Numbered from the stretch's first letter, positions 9,148 through 17,566 are shown. The stretch: 64,000 nt of DNA from Brevibacillus_H ginsengisoli (GCF_050113715.1 NZ_JBNJQR010000002.1:558001-622000); one strand, 5' to 3'. Numbers and translations are program-made. The notes: a model not told the origin generated them from the letters alone.

Positions 9148-10302
9148 CTATTTTTCTCTGGATATTATCACTTGGGCGATCTCACCGTTACCTGTGATTA
9201 GAATGATGATTTCTCCTTTATGGTCGGGGTATGAAAAGAAGACGCCCTTCAACCTTCCATTGTTCCAATCGTCCATTCGATTCACCTTGTAGTCTTTTGC
9301 CTTCTCACCTAACCATCCGTTCAGGAAATCGGTTGCCCTCTGTTTCGCCAATGCTTCGGTCGGTCCGGAGTTGCTCCTGATCTTGTAGATGAATTCGCTC
9401 ATCTCACCCGTCTTCGCATCCAATTCTAGTTCCGCAGTCCCGTCAGCGAACCGTTCTTGCCCTTCCTTTTCCTTCCAATAAATTGTAAAGGTGTCATCCA
9501 CATCGTTGTAAACCCTTTGTTCGATTGGCAGGCTTTTCAGGCTTGGGACTAACTCCAGCATCTTTTTGTAGGTAACTGCTGCTGACGTAGGAATCTCGTC
9601 GTTCGGCATCACTCTTTTATCCAGATCAGCAGCAAACCATTTGTCGAACACAACCGGCTTTGTAACGATTTCATAGCGATCAATTTCTCCGTGCGTGCCA
9701 AAGATAACCGTGGCATAGCGAGCCGTTTTTCCGTCACTTGCGATTGGTGCCCTAAAGTTTACTTTCGGTCCTAATTTTTTCCCTGGCTCATTCGGCTTTT
9801 CCTCTCTCCACACAGATACGCTCTCGTAGGAATTGGCATTCGCACCGTACAAGCTGTCAATGAGCTGCTTTGCCCTTTTTTTCGCCTGTTCGTCAGAAAT
9901 CTCCTTGTCAGGTCCTTTTGGCAAAGCGTACATTTGGTCCCCCTCCGAGTCCTTGCCAATCGGCTCCCAGAAGGTAAAATCGCGCAGGTCGCCTGGATCC
10001 TTATTGAGGTTCATCCGTAAAACGGGAGTACCAGGTCCATTTATGCTCAATTCCACGGTAACGATGTTTTTGCGCACACCCTGCTCCACTTTTTTATGCT
10101 TGTACTGCTTTACTTTTGGAAAAAGAACAGCAATGTGCTGAGCGTACTGATCCGCTTTTTGGTTGATCGTTGTTTGGGACAAAAATTGCGGTTGTGCTGC
10201 CGCTGCCTTGGCGGTTGGCATGACCCCCGAGGTAGATGCAAAAAGTACAGCCACAGCTGTTGTAATCGCTCTCCATCTAGTTATTGTCTTTTGGGTATTC
10301 AT
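9148..10302 (-). CDS. Secreted PepSY/YcdB-like protein
   Basis: Exported protein of 384 residues. An N-terminal signal peptide (TTAVAVLFASTSGVMPTAKA) is followed by a mature region with repeated units in which a helix such as DEQAKKRAKQLIDSLYG precedes beta strands, the layout of PepSY and YcdB/YcdC-like domains. A second unit is visible near TEALAKQRATDFLNGWLG. Such domains are thought to act as inhibitors or sensors outside the membrane. The ATG has AGGAGGAG upstream. It lies 27 bases after the related secreted-protein gene and 41 bases before the ECF sigma gene, so it probably belongs to the same transcription unit and may modulate the anti-sigma ectodomain. That link is inference. Confidence 0.8.
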   Translation of the reverse strand: MNTQKTITRWRAITTAVAVLFASTSGVMPTAKAAAAQPQFLSQTTINQKADQYAQHIAVLFPKVKQYKHKKVEQGVRKNIVTVELSINGPGTPVLRMNLNKDPGDLRDFTFWEPIGKDSEGDQMYALPKGPDKEISDEQAKKRAKQLIDSLYGANANSYESVSVWREEKPNEPGKKLGPKVNFRAPIASDGKTARYATVIFGTHGEIDRYEIVTKPVVFDKWFAADLDKRVMPNDEIPTSAAVTYKKMLELVPSLKSLPIEQRVYNDVDDTFTIYWKEKEGQERFADGTAELELDAKTGEMSEFIYKIRSNSGPTEALAKQRATDFLNGWLGEKAKDYKVNRMDDWNNGRLKGVFFSYPDHKGEIIILITGNGEIAQVIISREK

Positions 10303-10329
10303 CTCTCGCTCCTCCTATAACATTCCGGT

Positions 10330-11364
10330 TTACTGTACAATACCGTTTTCTTGAGTTACCCACATGGAGTAAAAAACTCCCTTGTCTGTCATCATTCCAT
10401 GTAAAGTGGGGCTACCTTTCTTGGAAAAGACAAAGTAGTTCGGCGTTTGCATAACTCCCCGCTGCATGTCATAGCCTTTTAGGTCAATGTCAAGCATCTT
10501 TTTGGCTAATGGGGCTGCCACTGCGATTACTTTTTCCTTGGTATATCCACGGAACATCTCATCCTTGATTTCCGTTAAGCTTTTGAACTGGGAGATGAAC
10601 TTCTGTTCTTCCTCACCATTTCTAAATCGAACAACCTTTCCCGTTTCCGCTCCGATTTCAATCGTACTGGTGTATTTTCCGCTTCCCAAAAACTCTAACT
10701 TCCACACATTCTTTTTCATGTTATCAATGTCACTGTAAACTCGATGTACATCTTTTAGCTGTGTTCCGATCTTCAAAGATTTACTGGCAATGTTTGAGGC
10801 AGCAACGATTTTGGGATCTACCTGCGAAACCGCCGTATTCATAACCGCGTGAATAAGCTGGTCGCCTTGAAACCATACTGAGCCGTCCGCTCCTTCTAAT
10901 ATGGTCATAACCTTTCCTTTATTCGGGCCATCTCCACGTAGATTTCTTACAGCGGTATCAAATGTAAGTGTACGAGCCGGGGCTAACATTTTTACAGCTT
11001 CCATCCCTTTGCTTTTCCATTTTGGTTCAAGCTCGTTATAGGGAAATTTGATTAGCGCTTTGTTCACGATTCCTGTGGCTTTTTCCACTTCAAACTGACT
11101 TTTCTCGTCCACGGACTTGATATACCACATATTCTCTGTTTCTCGCACCGCGCCTAACTCAATCTTGCTGTTAGGAGCTAGTTCCTGGATCTTGTGCTGG
11201 ATCGCCACCGTAATCTTATTGTCCAACCCGATTAGTGTTGTTTTTTGTTGCAGATTCACAACTGTTGCAACCGGCTCCTGAGCCATACAGACTGGAGTTG
11301 CTACCAGAACGGTTAATACACCAAGCGTTGCTGCCCATTTATATATATTTTCATTTCGTTTCAT
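10330..11364 (-). CDS. Secreted PepSY/YcdB-like protein, operon leader
   Basis: Exported protein of 344 residues with a clear signal peptide (KWAATLGVLTVLVATPVCMA). The mature chain contains beta-strand pairs such as MTILEGADGSVWFQGDQLIHAV and a helix-strand unit EKVIAVAAPLAKKMLDIDLKGY comparable to the unit in the downstream protein. No catalytic signature is visible. The ATG has GGGAGGAAATCGAT directly upstream. It is the first gene of the minus-strand ECF operon. In the upstream region the minus strand carries TGTAACC at 11436-11442 followed by a T-run, which resembles the -35 of SigX-like ECF promoters, but I could not find a matching -10 and therefore do not list it as a promoter. Confidence 0.78.
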   Translation of the reverse strand: MKRNENIYKWAATLGVLTVLVATPVCMAQEPVATVVNLQQKTTLIGLDNKITVAIQHKIQELAPNSKIELGAVRETENMWYIKSVDEKSQFEVEKATGIVNKALIKFPYNELEPKWKSKGMEAVKMLAPARTLTFDTAVRNLRGDGPNKGKVMTILEGADGSVWFQGDQLIHAVMNTAVSQVDPKIVAASNIASKSLKIGTQLKDVHRVYSDIDNMKKNVWKLEFLGSGKYTSTIEIGAETGKVVRFRNGEEEQKFISQFKSLTEIKDEMFRGYTKEKVIAVAAPLAKKMLDIDLKGYDMQRGVMQTPNYFVFSKKGSPTLHGMMTDKGVFYSMWVTQENGIVQ

Positions 11365-11469
11365 ATCGATTTCCTCCCAATCATTTTACATCATTTGGCT
11401 CATGAACCGTCTATTAGTAACTTGAGGAGGAAAAAGGTTACAAAAGTTTTTTAGAAAATGTACTAGAAA

Positions 11470-11500
11470 ACAAAAAAGGACTTCAATCTTGAAATCCTTT
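11470..11500 (-). terminator. Rho-independent terminator after TPR gene
   Basis: Inverted repeat 11475-11500: AAAGGA and TTCAA arms pair with TTGAA and TCCTTT around a two-base loop with one C/A mismatch. On the minus strand it is followed by TTTTTTG. It lies about 60 bases past the TPR gene stop. Confidence 0.75.
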
Positions 11501-11560
11501 GACTAAGAATATTGATTAAATCCATTTGGCAAACCAAGCGACATAGTCCCCAGCTAATTA

Positions 11561-12241
11561 TTACCCAAACCACATCTTCCACCTAGCCAAAATTGCCCAG
11601 CGTCGCTCCGTTCGTTTTTTATAGGCCGGTAGTCCGCGGTATACGTCTACAGCCTCTGCGTAGGTTCGTTTTGCTTGTTCCTTTTGCTGCAATTGCTGAT
11701 AGATCACGCCCATTTTGTATACCACCTCAACCGAAGACGAATGAAGCGAACGGCATTCCTCCAGATAGGCTAAAGCCTTTGTTTTATTGGCATGAATAAA
11801 TGCTTCACTAAGATGTAGATAAGGTTCTCCATACTTAACGCGCGGATTTTTAGCCAAGGCTTCCTTAATCAGGGCTTCACCCGCTTCGATCTTCCCTGTC
11901 TTGATCAAGCTGATGCCATAGTCACTCAAGAATTCCGTAGAATCCTGCATCACTCCCTTGATCTCCTCTAAGTATTTAAGCGCCTCTTGATACCGACGCT
12001 TCTCCATGTAAATTCTGGCTACTTCGAGCTTGGCCGCGGTATCGTGTGGATTCAAACGCAATTCCTGCTTGAGTTTGGTCAGACGTCGATTCAGCTGGAA
12101 TGGTTTAAACAGATTGGGCAACAAGCGGACAAAGCGTAAATCGAGCAAATATAAAAGAAAGAGCAGCACTAAAATGGCCGCAATTGGACTACCAGTGATC
12201 CACCAAAGGATTGAAAACAACAAAAACTTACTCAAAAACAA
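11561..12241 (-). CDS. Membrane-anchored TPR protein
   Basis: Protein of 226 residues with two closely spaced hydrophobic segments at the N-terminus (about 5-18 and 20-36, TGSPIAAILVLLFLLYLL), then a cytoplasmic part of tetratricopeptide-like helical pairs: DTAAKLEVARIYMEKRRYQEAL, the ISLIKTGKIEAGEALIKEAL pair, and VVYKMGVIYQQLQQKEQAKRTY. TPRs serve as protein-interaction scaffolds; the partner is unknown. The start is a TTG; GAGAGGG lies only 3 bases from it, so the TTG two codons later (9-base spacing) is equally possible. It is divergent from the bcrC-led operon, sharing a 150-base intergenic region, and has its own terminator. Confidence 0.75.
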   Translation of the reverse strand: MFLSKFLLFSILWWITGSPIAAILVLLFLLYLLDLRFVRLLPNLFKPFQLNRRLTKLKQELRLNPHDTAAKLEVARIYMEKRRYQEALKYLEEIKGVMQDSTEFLSDYGISLIKTGKIEAGEALIKEALAKNPRVKYGEPYLHLSEAFIHANKTKALAYLEECRSLHSSSVEVVYKMGVIYQQLQQKEQAKRTYAEAVDVYRGLPAYKKRTERRWAILARWKMWFG

Positions 12242-12330
12242 GCACCCTCTCTATACCATTCATCATCTTTTGTATTCTACCATTTCTTCTAAATATTTCA
12301 ATTTAGAACCAGAAAAAATTCTCCTTCGCC

Positions 12331-12356
12331 TGAACTTTTCGGGATAAACCCTAGTC
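12331..12356 (+). promoter_or_regulatory. Candidate ECF-type promoter of the bcrC operon
   Basis: TGAACTTTTCGG (from 12331) resembles ECF -35 elements with their central AAC, and AGTC at 12353-12356 sits 16-17 bases downstream, the distance expected for an ECF -10 core (CGTC or CGTA). It is 37 bases from the GTG of the first gene of an operon that encodes an ECF sigma. Assignment is by pattern only. Confidence 0.4.
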
Positions 12357-12392
12357 CTTTCATATGACTACATGAATTAAAGGAGAATTTTC

Positions 12393-12977
12393 GTGAATAT
12401 GGATTGGACACTCTTTCAGATGATTAACCATCTTTCAGGACACTCTGTCTTTTTGGATCATTTTATGATTATGTACACCAAATACGGCCCGTTGCTTTTT
12501 GGAGTGATCTTGCTTTGTCTGTGGTTTGCAAGAAGCAACAACCAAATGAAAAACCGTCAAACCGTTTTACTTTCGGTTGCAGCCACTGGTGTTGCTTTGG
12601 GAATCAACCAGATCATTAGTATGATGTACTTTCGGCCAAGACCTTTTACTTCGCATGTCGTGAACCTTTTAATTGATAAATCAATCGATCCTTCTTTTCC
12701 AAGCGATCATTCGGCAGGTGCATTCGCTCTGGCTTTGAGTATTTCACTAGCGAATCGCAAACTCGGGTATGGTATGGTTATACTAGCATTGTTACTCGCC
12801 ATTTCCAGAGTGTATGTCGGAGTACACTACCCTTTCGACGTAATCGGCGGTGCGTTCACTGGATTAATGGGAACTTTACTCGTCAAATGGCTGAAACCTC
12901 GTTTAATGCCTATCATCAATTGGTTCCTTGATACATTTCAAAAAGCCGAAAATACATTTCTACACAAAGAGGTGTAG
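12393..12977 (+). CDS. bcrC: BcrC-type undecaprenyl-diphosphatase (PAP2)
   Basis: Membrane PAP2-superfamily phosphatase, 194 residues (B. subtilis BcrC has 193). The three active-site motifs are FRPRP at 80-84, PSDHS at 103-107 with the catalytic His106, and SRVYVGVHYPFDV from 138 with the nucleophilic His144; five or six membrane segments surround them. BcrC dephosphorylates undecaprenyl pyrophosphate on the outer leaflet, recycling the lipid carrier of cell-wall synthesis and giving bacitracin tolerance. The start is GTG with AAAGGAG 8 bases upstream. It leads an eight-gene run whose second gene is an ECF sigma, matching the envelope-stress control known for bcrC in B. subtilis. Confidence 0.88.
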   Translation: MNMDWTLFQMINHLSGHSVFLDHFMIMYTKYGPLLFGVILLCLWFARSNNQMKNRQTVLLSVAATGVALGINQIISMMYFRPRPFTSHVVNLLIDKSIDPSFPSDHSAGAFALALSISLANRKLGYGMVILALLLAISRVYVGVHYPFDVIGGAFTGLMGTLLVKWLKPRLMPIINWFLDTFQKAENTFLHKEV

Positions 12978-13000
12978 TTTTTTCTAGGGGTTGAACCTGT

Positions 13001-13528
13001 GTGGATCAGGAGTTCTTTCAAATCATTGCTGACGCAAAGCGTGGAAACATCGACGCATTTACCCAGTTAATGAAACGATGCAAAACACAAGTGTTTCAAC
13101 AAGCATTTGCCATGCTGAATGATCGGGAAGAAGCGAAGGATGTGACCCAAGAAGCTTTTATCAGAACGTATCAGTCACTGAAAAAGCTAGAGAGTGAATA
13201 CGCCTTCTCTTCTTGGTTGACCCGCATCGTTTCTAACTTGTGCTATGATCGCCTTCAAAAAAGAAAGAAAGAAAACGTGGTGGTCACCAGTGACAGGATT
13301 GAAGAGACGACGACCCTTTCTGACACGACAGACTCCATGCAAATGCGAATCACTATTCAAGAAGCCATGCAAAAACTTTCCTTTGAGCATCGGGAAGTGA
13401 TTATCCTTCGAGAAATAAAGGGATTTACTTATGATGAAATCTCGGAGATTTTAAAGATTCCAGTTGGGACTGTCAAATCTCGTATCTATTCCGCGCGAAT
13501 GGCGTTACGAGATGAGCTTTCAATGTAG
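13001..13528 (+). CDS. ECF RNA polymerase sigma factor (SigW/YlaC-like)
   Basis: ECF sigma factor, 175 residues. Region 2 shows MLNDREEAKDVTQEAFIRTY and the melting segment YAFSSWLTRIVSNLCYDRL; region 4 contains LSFEHREVIILREIKGFTY and the HTH DEISEILKIPVGTVKSRIY. Start is a GTG; the GGGG run upstream is about 10 bases away, so initiation may also depend on coupling to bcrC, which ends 23 bases before. Its anti-sigma gene follows after 12 bases. The pairing with bcrC, DedA and PAP2 genes suggests a regulon in cell-envelope lipid stress. It is unrelated at close range to the other ECF factor in this window. Confidence 0.93.
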   Translation: MDQEFFQIIADAKRGNIDAFTQLMKRCKTQVFQQAFAMLNDREEAKDVTQEAFIRTYQSLKKLESEYAFSSWLTRIVSNLCYDRLQKRKKENVVVTSDRIEETTTLSDTTDSMQMRITIQEAMQKLSFEHREVIILREIKGFTYDEISEILKIPVGTVKSRIYSARMALRDELSM

Positions 13529-13540
13529 GGGGAATGCAAC

Positions 13541-14017
13541 ATGGACAATCATGTGCAAGAATTACTTTCTTCTTATCTTGATAATGAACTGTCACATGAA
13601 GAGCGTATTTGGGTGGAATCCCATTTGAAGACATGTGAAGAATGCCAAGTTTTCCTCTATGAATTATCAAGTATGAGAAATTACATCATCTCGACCTATC
13701 AAGAGATTGAGATACCGGAGGATCTAGAGCTGCAAGTGATGGCTCATCTGAACAAAGCGACGTCATCTCCAATCGGTTTAGTCGCGATTGCTTCACTAGC
13801 GTCCCTGTCACTTTTGGTTTTGCTTCCTATCCTTCTTATTGGAATGGGTGTCTTTTCTTCCGTCGTCACGATATTTGGCAGTCTTTTGCATCTTGCAACG
13901 GTTATTATTTCATCCATTCCGACTGTGATTACCGCCATTTCCGCTTTTTCCGTTGTTCTTGTGGTCTTCTCGATTTGGTCGTTAAGACGACTTTTACTAT
14001 TGAAGGAAATTACCTAG
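13541..14017 (+). CDS. Zinc-binding membrane anti-sigma factor
   Basis: Anti-sigma factor of the zf-HC2/ZAS type, 158 residues. The N-terminal cytoplasmic domain has the HxxxCxxC motif (His28, Cys32, Cys35 in HLKTCEEC) that holds zinc and clamps the ECF sigma. Hydrophobic segments at about 76-100 and 125-148 anchor it. Unlike RsiW, it has only a very short extracytoplasmic loop between the two helices, so signal input may come through a partner such as the following bactofilin-like membrane protein. ATG with TAGGGGGAATG upstream, 12 bases after the sigma gene. Confidence 0.9.
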   Translation: MDNHVQELLSSYLDNELSHEERIWVESHLKTCEECQVFLYELSSMRNYIISTYQEIEIPEDLELQVMAHLNKATSSPIGLVAIASLASLSLLVLLPILLIGMGVFSSVVTIFGSLLHLATVIISSIPTVITAISAFSVVLVVFSIWSLRRLLLLKEIT

Positions 14018-14026
14018 GAGGATACG

Positions 14027-14857
14027 ATGAGATACGTCAGACATTTATTTGTCTTATTTCTTGCTTGCTTGATTCTTGTTCCGATTGCGCCTGCCTACGC
14101 GGCAGAGCAAACCATTATTCAACATCGAGATACAGTTGTCTCCACTCATCAGGTAGTCGAGAACTTAGTCGAGTTCGGCGGGAATGCGACTGTAGCTGGT
14201 ACTGTCCGGGACTCTGTTATTGTGATGAACGGGAATTTGGACATCCAAGATTCCGCTCACATCATGGGTCTTGTGCTGGTCATTGGTGGAAACATCACAC
14301 AAGCACCTGGCGCGCAAGTAACCGACAACATCCTACATATCGCGGTGAATGACGCGACCCTGAACAGTCTGTTGCTCGGTGGGGTTCTTGTTGTTGGAGT
14401 CTGGTTTGTGCAACTAGCCTTTAGTATCCTGCTATTGATTTTACCAGTAATGACTTCGACCATCGCCAAAAACAGACTAGATTCACTCTCTATGATCCTT
14501 CGTCGTTCACCTGGAAGATTAATGGCAATCGGGTTTCTCATTAGTTTGCTGATTGTGGCCTTGACCCTTCTCTTATGCATTACCGTGATTGGGATTCCTG
14601 TTGCCCTACTTCTTGTGCTTGGAGTAGCTTTGGTTGTGATCGTTGGTTTAACGGTGCTCAGTCAGATCATTGGGGACTATCTGCCTGGAAGCTTTGAACG
14701 TCCTTCGTGGATTAATGTCCTGGGCGGCGCAGCTCTGATTACGGGTGGAATCAATTTCCCTTTTCTCGGAGGGTTATTGCTAGTCGGAATCGTTTGGGCC
14801 TCACTCGGTATGATCACCATTAGGTTATGGGAGACACAGAAACATTCACGTTCTTGA
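14027..14857 (+). CDS. Bactofilin-like repeat membrane protein
   Basis: 276-residue protein with a signal peptide (LFVLFLACLILVPIAPAYA), then an extracytoplasmic segment (about 30-110) of short beta repeats (VVENLVEFGGNATVAGTV, VIVMNGNLDIQDSAHIMG, VLVIGGNITQAPGAQV) typical of polymer-forming bactofilin/DUF583-like solenoids. Four hydrophobic helices follow (about 118-140, 165-185, 188-215, 232-265). Homologous layouts occur beside ECF sigma/anti-sigma pairs in Bacillales; the function is not established. It starts 9 bases after the anti-sigma gene with TAGGAGGATACG upstream. Its outward-facing repeat domain makes it a plausible sensor or scaffold for the anti-sigma (inference). Confidence 0.8.
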   Translation: MRYVRHLFVLFLACLILVPIAPAYAAEQTIIQHRDTVVSTHQVVENLVEFGGNATVAGTVRDSVIVMNGNLDIQDSAHIMGLVLVIGGNITQAPGAQVTDNILHIAVNDATLNSLLLGGVLVVGVWFVQLAFSILLLILPVMTSTIAKNRLDSLSMILRRSPGRLMAIGFLISLLIVALTLLLCITVIGIPVALLLVLGVALVVIVGLTVLSQIIGDYLPGSFERPSWINVLGGAALITGGINFPFLGGLLLVGIVWASLGMITIRLWETQKHSRS

Positions 14858-14910
14858 ACTTATTGAACGCAATCTCAGTCATTTAATGGAGTGGATATAA
14901 GGAGGAGATC

Positions 14911-15510
14911 ATGAAAGACTTTGTTTTAGGGGTTTTAACTTACCTCGGTAGTTTTGGATATGCTGGAATCATGCTTGGACTTATGGTAGAGGTTATTCCA
15001 AGCGAGATCGTTTTATCCTACGGCGGCTTTATGGTTTCACAAGGAACGATCACCTTTGCAGGCGCCGTGGTTGCAGGGGCGATTGGCGGAACGATTGCTC
15101 AACTATTTTTGTATTGGATTGGTTATTTCGGCGGGAGACCTTTCCTTGAAAAGTATGGAAAATACCTGTTCATTCGAAAACATCACATCGACCTTGCGCA
15201 AAGATGGTTCGAAAAATATGGGACAGTCGTCATTTTTACAGCTCGCTTTGTTCCTGTAGTAAGGCATGCGATCTCTATTCCTGCCGGGATTTCCAAAATG
15301 TCCTTTATGAAGTTTACGATTTACACGTTGCTTGCCACGATCCCATGGTCTATTCTTTTCATCTACCTGGGAACTCAGCTCGGAAAGAATTGGGACAAAA
15401 TCAATGAAGCGGCAGCTCCTTACAGCAACATCATTGTGATTGTTGCAGTTGCGATTTTGCTTGGGTATTTGTGCATTTCGTACCTGAAGAAAAGAAGACA
15501 AGGTGCATAG
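14911..15510 (+). CDS. DedA-family membrane protein (UptA-like)
   Basis: DedA/VTT-domain protein of 199 residues. The amphipathic re-entrant region contains acidic Glu27 and Glu32, and the signature FTARFVPVVRHAISIPAG supplies Arg112 and Arg118, residues conserved in the family and needed for function. Some DedA proteins (UptA in B. subtilis and Staphylococcus aureus) flip undecaprenyl phosphate back across the membrane; others handle phosphatidylethanolamine. Placement with bcrC and an ECF sigma supports the undecaprenyl-phosphate role here. ATG with AAGGAGGAGATC upstream; the 53-base gap before it is the largest inside the operon. Confidence 0.9.
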   Translation: MKDFVLGVLTYLGSFGYAGIMLGLMVEVIPSEIVLSYGGFMVSQGTITFAGAVVAGAIGGTIAQLFLYWIGYFGGRPFLEKYGKYLFIRKHHIDLAQRWFEKYGTVVIFTARFVPVVRHAISIPAGISKMSFMKFTIYTLLATIPWSILFIYLGTQLGKNWDKINEAAAPYSNIIVIVAVAILLGYLCISYLKKRRQGA

Positions 15511-15515
15511 AGGAA

Positions 15516-16673
15516 ATGAAATTCTTTCGAGTGAATTCCATTATTTTTATCATAGGTTTAGTCAGTTTTTTCACGGATCTATCTAGTCAAATGATTGTAC
15601 CTATTCTCCCCTTGTATCTGACAACCGTGCTGCATGTGCAGGTTTCTACTGTTGGCATCATTGAGGGAATCGCAGAAAGTACAGCCAGTGTCTTAAAGCT
15701 ATTTTCCGGTTGGATTTCTGATCAAACGGGGAAACGCAAACCTTTAATGATCGCTGGATATGGATTATCTAACCTAATCAAACCTTTCTTCGCTCTGAGT
15801 TCCACTGCTGGACAGATTCTGACGATACGTTTTGCGGACCGTTTCGGCAAAGGGATTCGTACTGCTCCTCGGGATGCTCTTTTGGCGGACGTAACAACCA
15901 AAGAGGAACGAGGAAAAGCTTTTGGTTTTCGGCGTTCCATGGATACGTTGGGTGCAGCCCTTGGTCCACTTGTAGCCTATTGGATTCTCTCATCTCTTCA
16001 AGGCAGTTATCAAACCGTGTTCTGGGCATCCGCCATTCCAGGTGCGATCGCTATTCTTCTTCTCTTTTTCTTTGTAAAAGAAAAACGAGAAGAATCACCG
16101 GTGGAAAACAAAAAAACACTTCCAAAGATTAGCTTTAAAAATCTGAATCGGCGGTTTATATGGTTTACACTTGTCTCCACAGTGTTTGCGATCGCTAATT
16201 TTTCGGATGCGTTTTTAATTTTACGAGCACAAAATATCGGGATGGAAACAGCCCTCATTCCGCTTGCGTATCTCATGTTCAACCTGGTTGCCAGTATTTT
16301 TTCCGTACCTACTGGAATACTGTCAGATCGCATCGGCCGCAAACCAGTCATTGTTGCTGGCTATTTGATATTCGCTGCTATCTATTTTGGATTTGGCTTT
16401 ATAAACAATATCCTTTCGATTTGGGTGTTGTTTGTCCTTTACGGATTTTATTACGCAGCCACTGAAGGAATTCAAAAAGCATACATTGCTGATATTATAC
16501 CTGAAGGACAAAGAGGAACGGCCATGGGAACGTATAATGCCTTTACCGGACTGGCTGCATTACCAGCAAGTATATTAGCTGGTTTTCTCTGGCAAGCTTT
16601 TGGTCCTACTGTCGCGTTTAGTGTCAGTGGTGTTTTAGCAATAATCGCTGCCCTCTTCATGATCGGGCTTTAA
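15516..16673 (+). CDS. MFS transporter
   Basis: Major-facilitator-superfamily permease, 385 residues with about 12 membrane segments. The cytoplasmic loop motif A appears as SGWISDQTGKRKP between helices 2 and 3 and again as GILSDRIGRKP in the second half. The sequence FADRFGKGIRTAPRDALLAD is typical of a subgroup of DHA-like exporters; the substrate is unknown. The ATG lies 5 bases after the dedA stop with AGAGGAA directly before it; the frame continues upstream but only inside dedA. The context of lipid-carrier recycling suggests export of an envelope-active compound or movement of a lipid, which is inference. Confidence 0.85.
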   Translation: MKFFRVNSIIFIIGLVSFFTDLSSQMIVPILPLYLTTVLHVQVSTVGIIEGIAESTASVLKLFSGWISDQTGKRKPLMIAGYGLSNLIKPFFALSSTAGQILTIRFADRFGKGIRTAPRDALLADVTTKEERGKAFGFRRSMDTLGAALGPLVAYWILSSLQGSYQTVFWASAIPGAIAILLLFFFVKEKREESPVENKKTLPKISFKNLNRRFIWFTLVSTVFAIANFSDAFLILRAQNIGMETALIPLAYLMFNLVASIFSVPTGILSDRIGRKPVIVAGYLIFAAIYFGFGFINNILSIWVLFVLYGFYYAATEGIQKAYIADIIPEGQRGTAMGTYNAFTGLAALPASILAGFLWQAFGPTVAFSVSGVLAIIAALFMIGL

Positions 16674-16693
16674 ACATAATTTGAGGTGACTAC

Positions 16694-17350
16694 ATGAATT
16701 TCAAACTGCAACTAACTCGAGCATTTATCCTAAGTTTGCTTTGCGCGATTGCTTTTGGATTGATTGCCTACCTAATCAGTGCTCATCGAATAGCTCAATT
16801 CGACAGTACGATTAGTTCGTTTATCCAATCTTTTGAAACTCCCACGCTGACCAGTGTCATGGAGATGTTCTCTTTTATTGGTTCTGGACTAATGGTGGTC
16901 TTGCTTTCCCTTTTTGTTCTCTTTTATCAATACAAGTTTTTGAAACACCGTTCTGAGCTTGTGTTATTCATTGCCGTCGTTGCCGGCTCAGGAATTATGA
17001 ATCAAGTGCTGAAAAGCCTTTTTCACCGCAATCGACCAAGCCTTCATCAGCTTGTGGAGGCTGGAGGCTTTAGCTTTCCAAGCGGACACTCCATGGAGGC
17101 GGCGGCGTTCTACGGAATTCTGACGTATTTGTTATGGCGGCATATCGATTCACATGCGGAGCGCGGAATTCTCGTTTTCCTAAGCACAGCGATGATTATC
17201 CTAATCGGAGTCAGCCGCATTTATCTGGGTGTGCACTACCCGAGCGATGTTCTGGGGGGATATATTGCGAGCGGATTCTGGCTTTTTGCTGCGATCTGGG
17301 TTCATCAGATGTATAAAGAATCGCAATCTGAGAGGAGTAAGAACGAATGA
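16694..17350 (+). CDS. PAP2-family lipid phosphatase (PgpB/YodM-like)
   Basis: Second PAP2 phosphatase of the operon, 218 residues. Motifs are K107-x6-RP in KSLFHRNRPS, PSGHS at 129-133, and SRIYLGVHYPSDVLGG from 174, all catalytic residues present. Six membrane helices and a longer first periplasmic loop set it apart from the BcrC-like product at the other end of the operon and resemble PgpB/YodM enzymes, which act on undecaprenyl pyrophosphate or phosphatidylglycerophosphate. ATG with TTGAGGTGACTAC upstream, 20 bases after the MFS gene. Confidence 0.9.
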   Translation: MNFKLQLTRAFILSLLCAIAFGLIAYLISAHRIAQFDSTISSFIQSFETPTLTSVMEMFSFIGSGLMVVLLSLFVLFYQYKFLKHRSELVLFIAVVAGSGIMNQVLKSLFHRNRPSLHQLVEAGGFSFPSGHSMEAAAFYGILTYLLWRHIDSHAERGILVFLSTAMIILIGVSRIYLGVHYPSDVLGGYIASGFWLFAAIWVHQMYKESQSERSKNE

Positions 17351-17398
17351 GGAGTCTCTTTCTTGAACACATTAACCGTGTCAAGGAGGTGACAAATC

Positions 17399-17566
17399 AT
17401 GGAGGAACGCGGTAAACAAGGCGGAAAACCCTATGATAAGCAGGTAAAAGTCAATACCAATTCATCGTTAGACGAAGAAGAAATTGAGCGTCGCCATCAG
17501 TTTCAGATGCTTCCGACGCCCGATGAAAAACATGCTTCCGAAGTCATTACCAAAGTTCAGGTTTAG
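17399..17566 (+). CDS. Small hydrophilic protein, last gene of ECF operon
   Basis: 55-residue protein, unrecognised. It has an ideal ribosome site, AAGGAGGTGACAAATC, before its ATG and starts 48 bases after the PAP2 gene. The sequence starts MEERGKQGGKPYDKQ, is charged, has no membrane segment and contains an acidic helix (LDEEEIERRHQFQMLPTPDE). A strong terminator follows 16 bases after the stop, so it is the last cistron of the operon. Its strength of translation signals argues for a real gene. Confidence 0.75.
   Translation: MEERGKQGGKPYDKQVKVNTNSSLDEEEIERRHQFQMLPTPDEKHASEVITKVQV

Noticed and set aside
11436..11442. TGTAACC as ECF -35 for the first ECF operon
   Set aside because: A T-run follows but no CGTA, CGTC or CGAC lies at 16-17 bases, so a promoter is not supported.
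15103..15501. A 132-codon minus-strand frame
   Set aside because: It mirrors the dedA gene on the other strand and has no ribosome site; dedA shows the conserved Arg residues.
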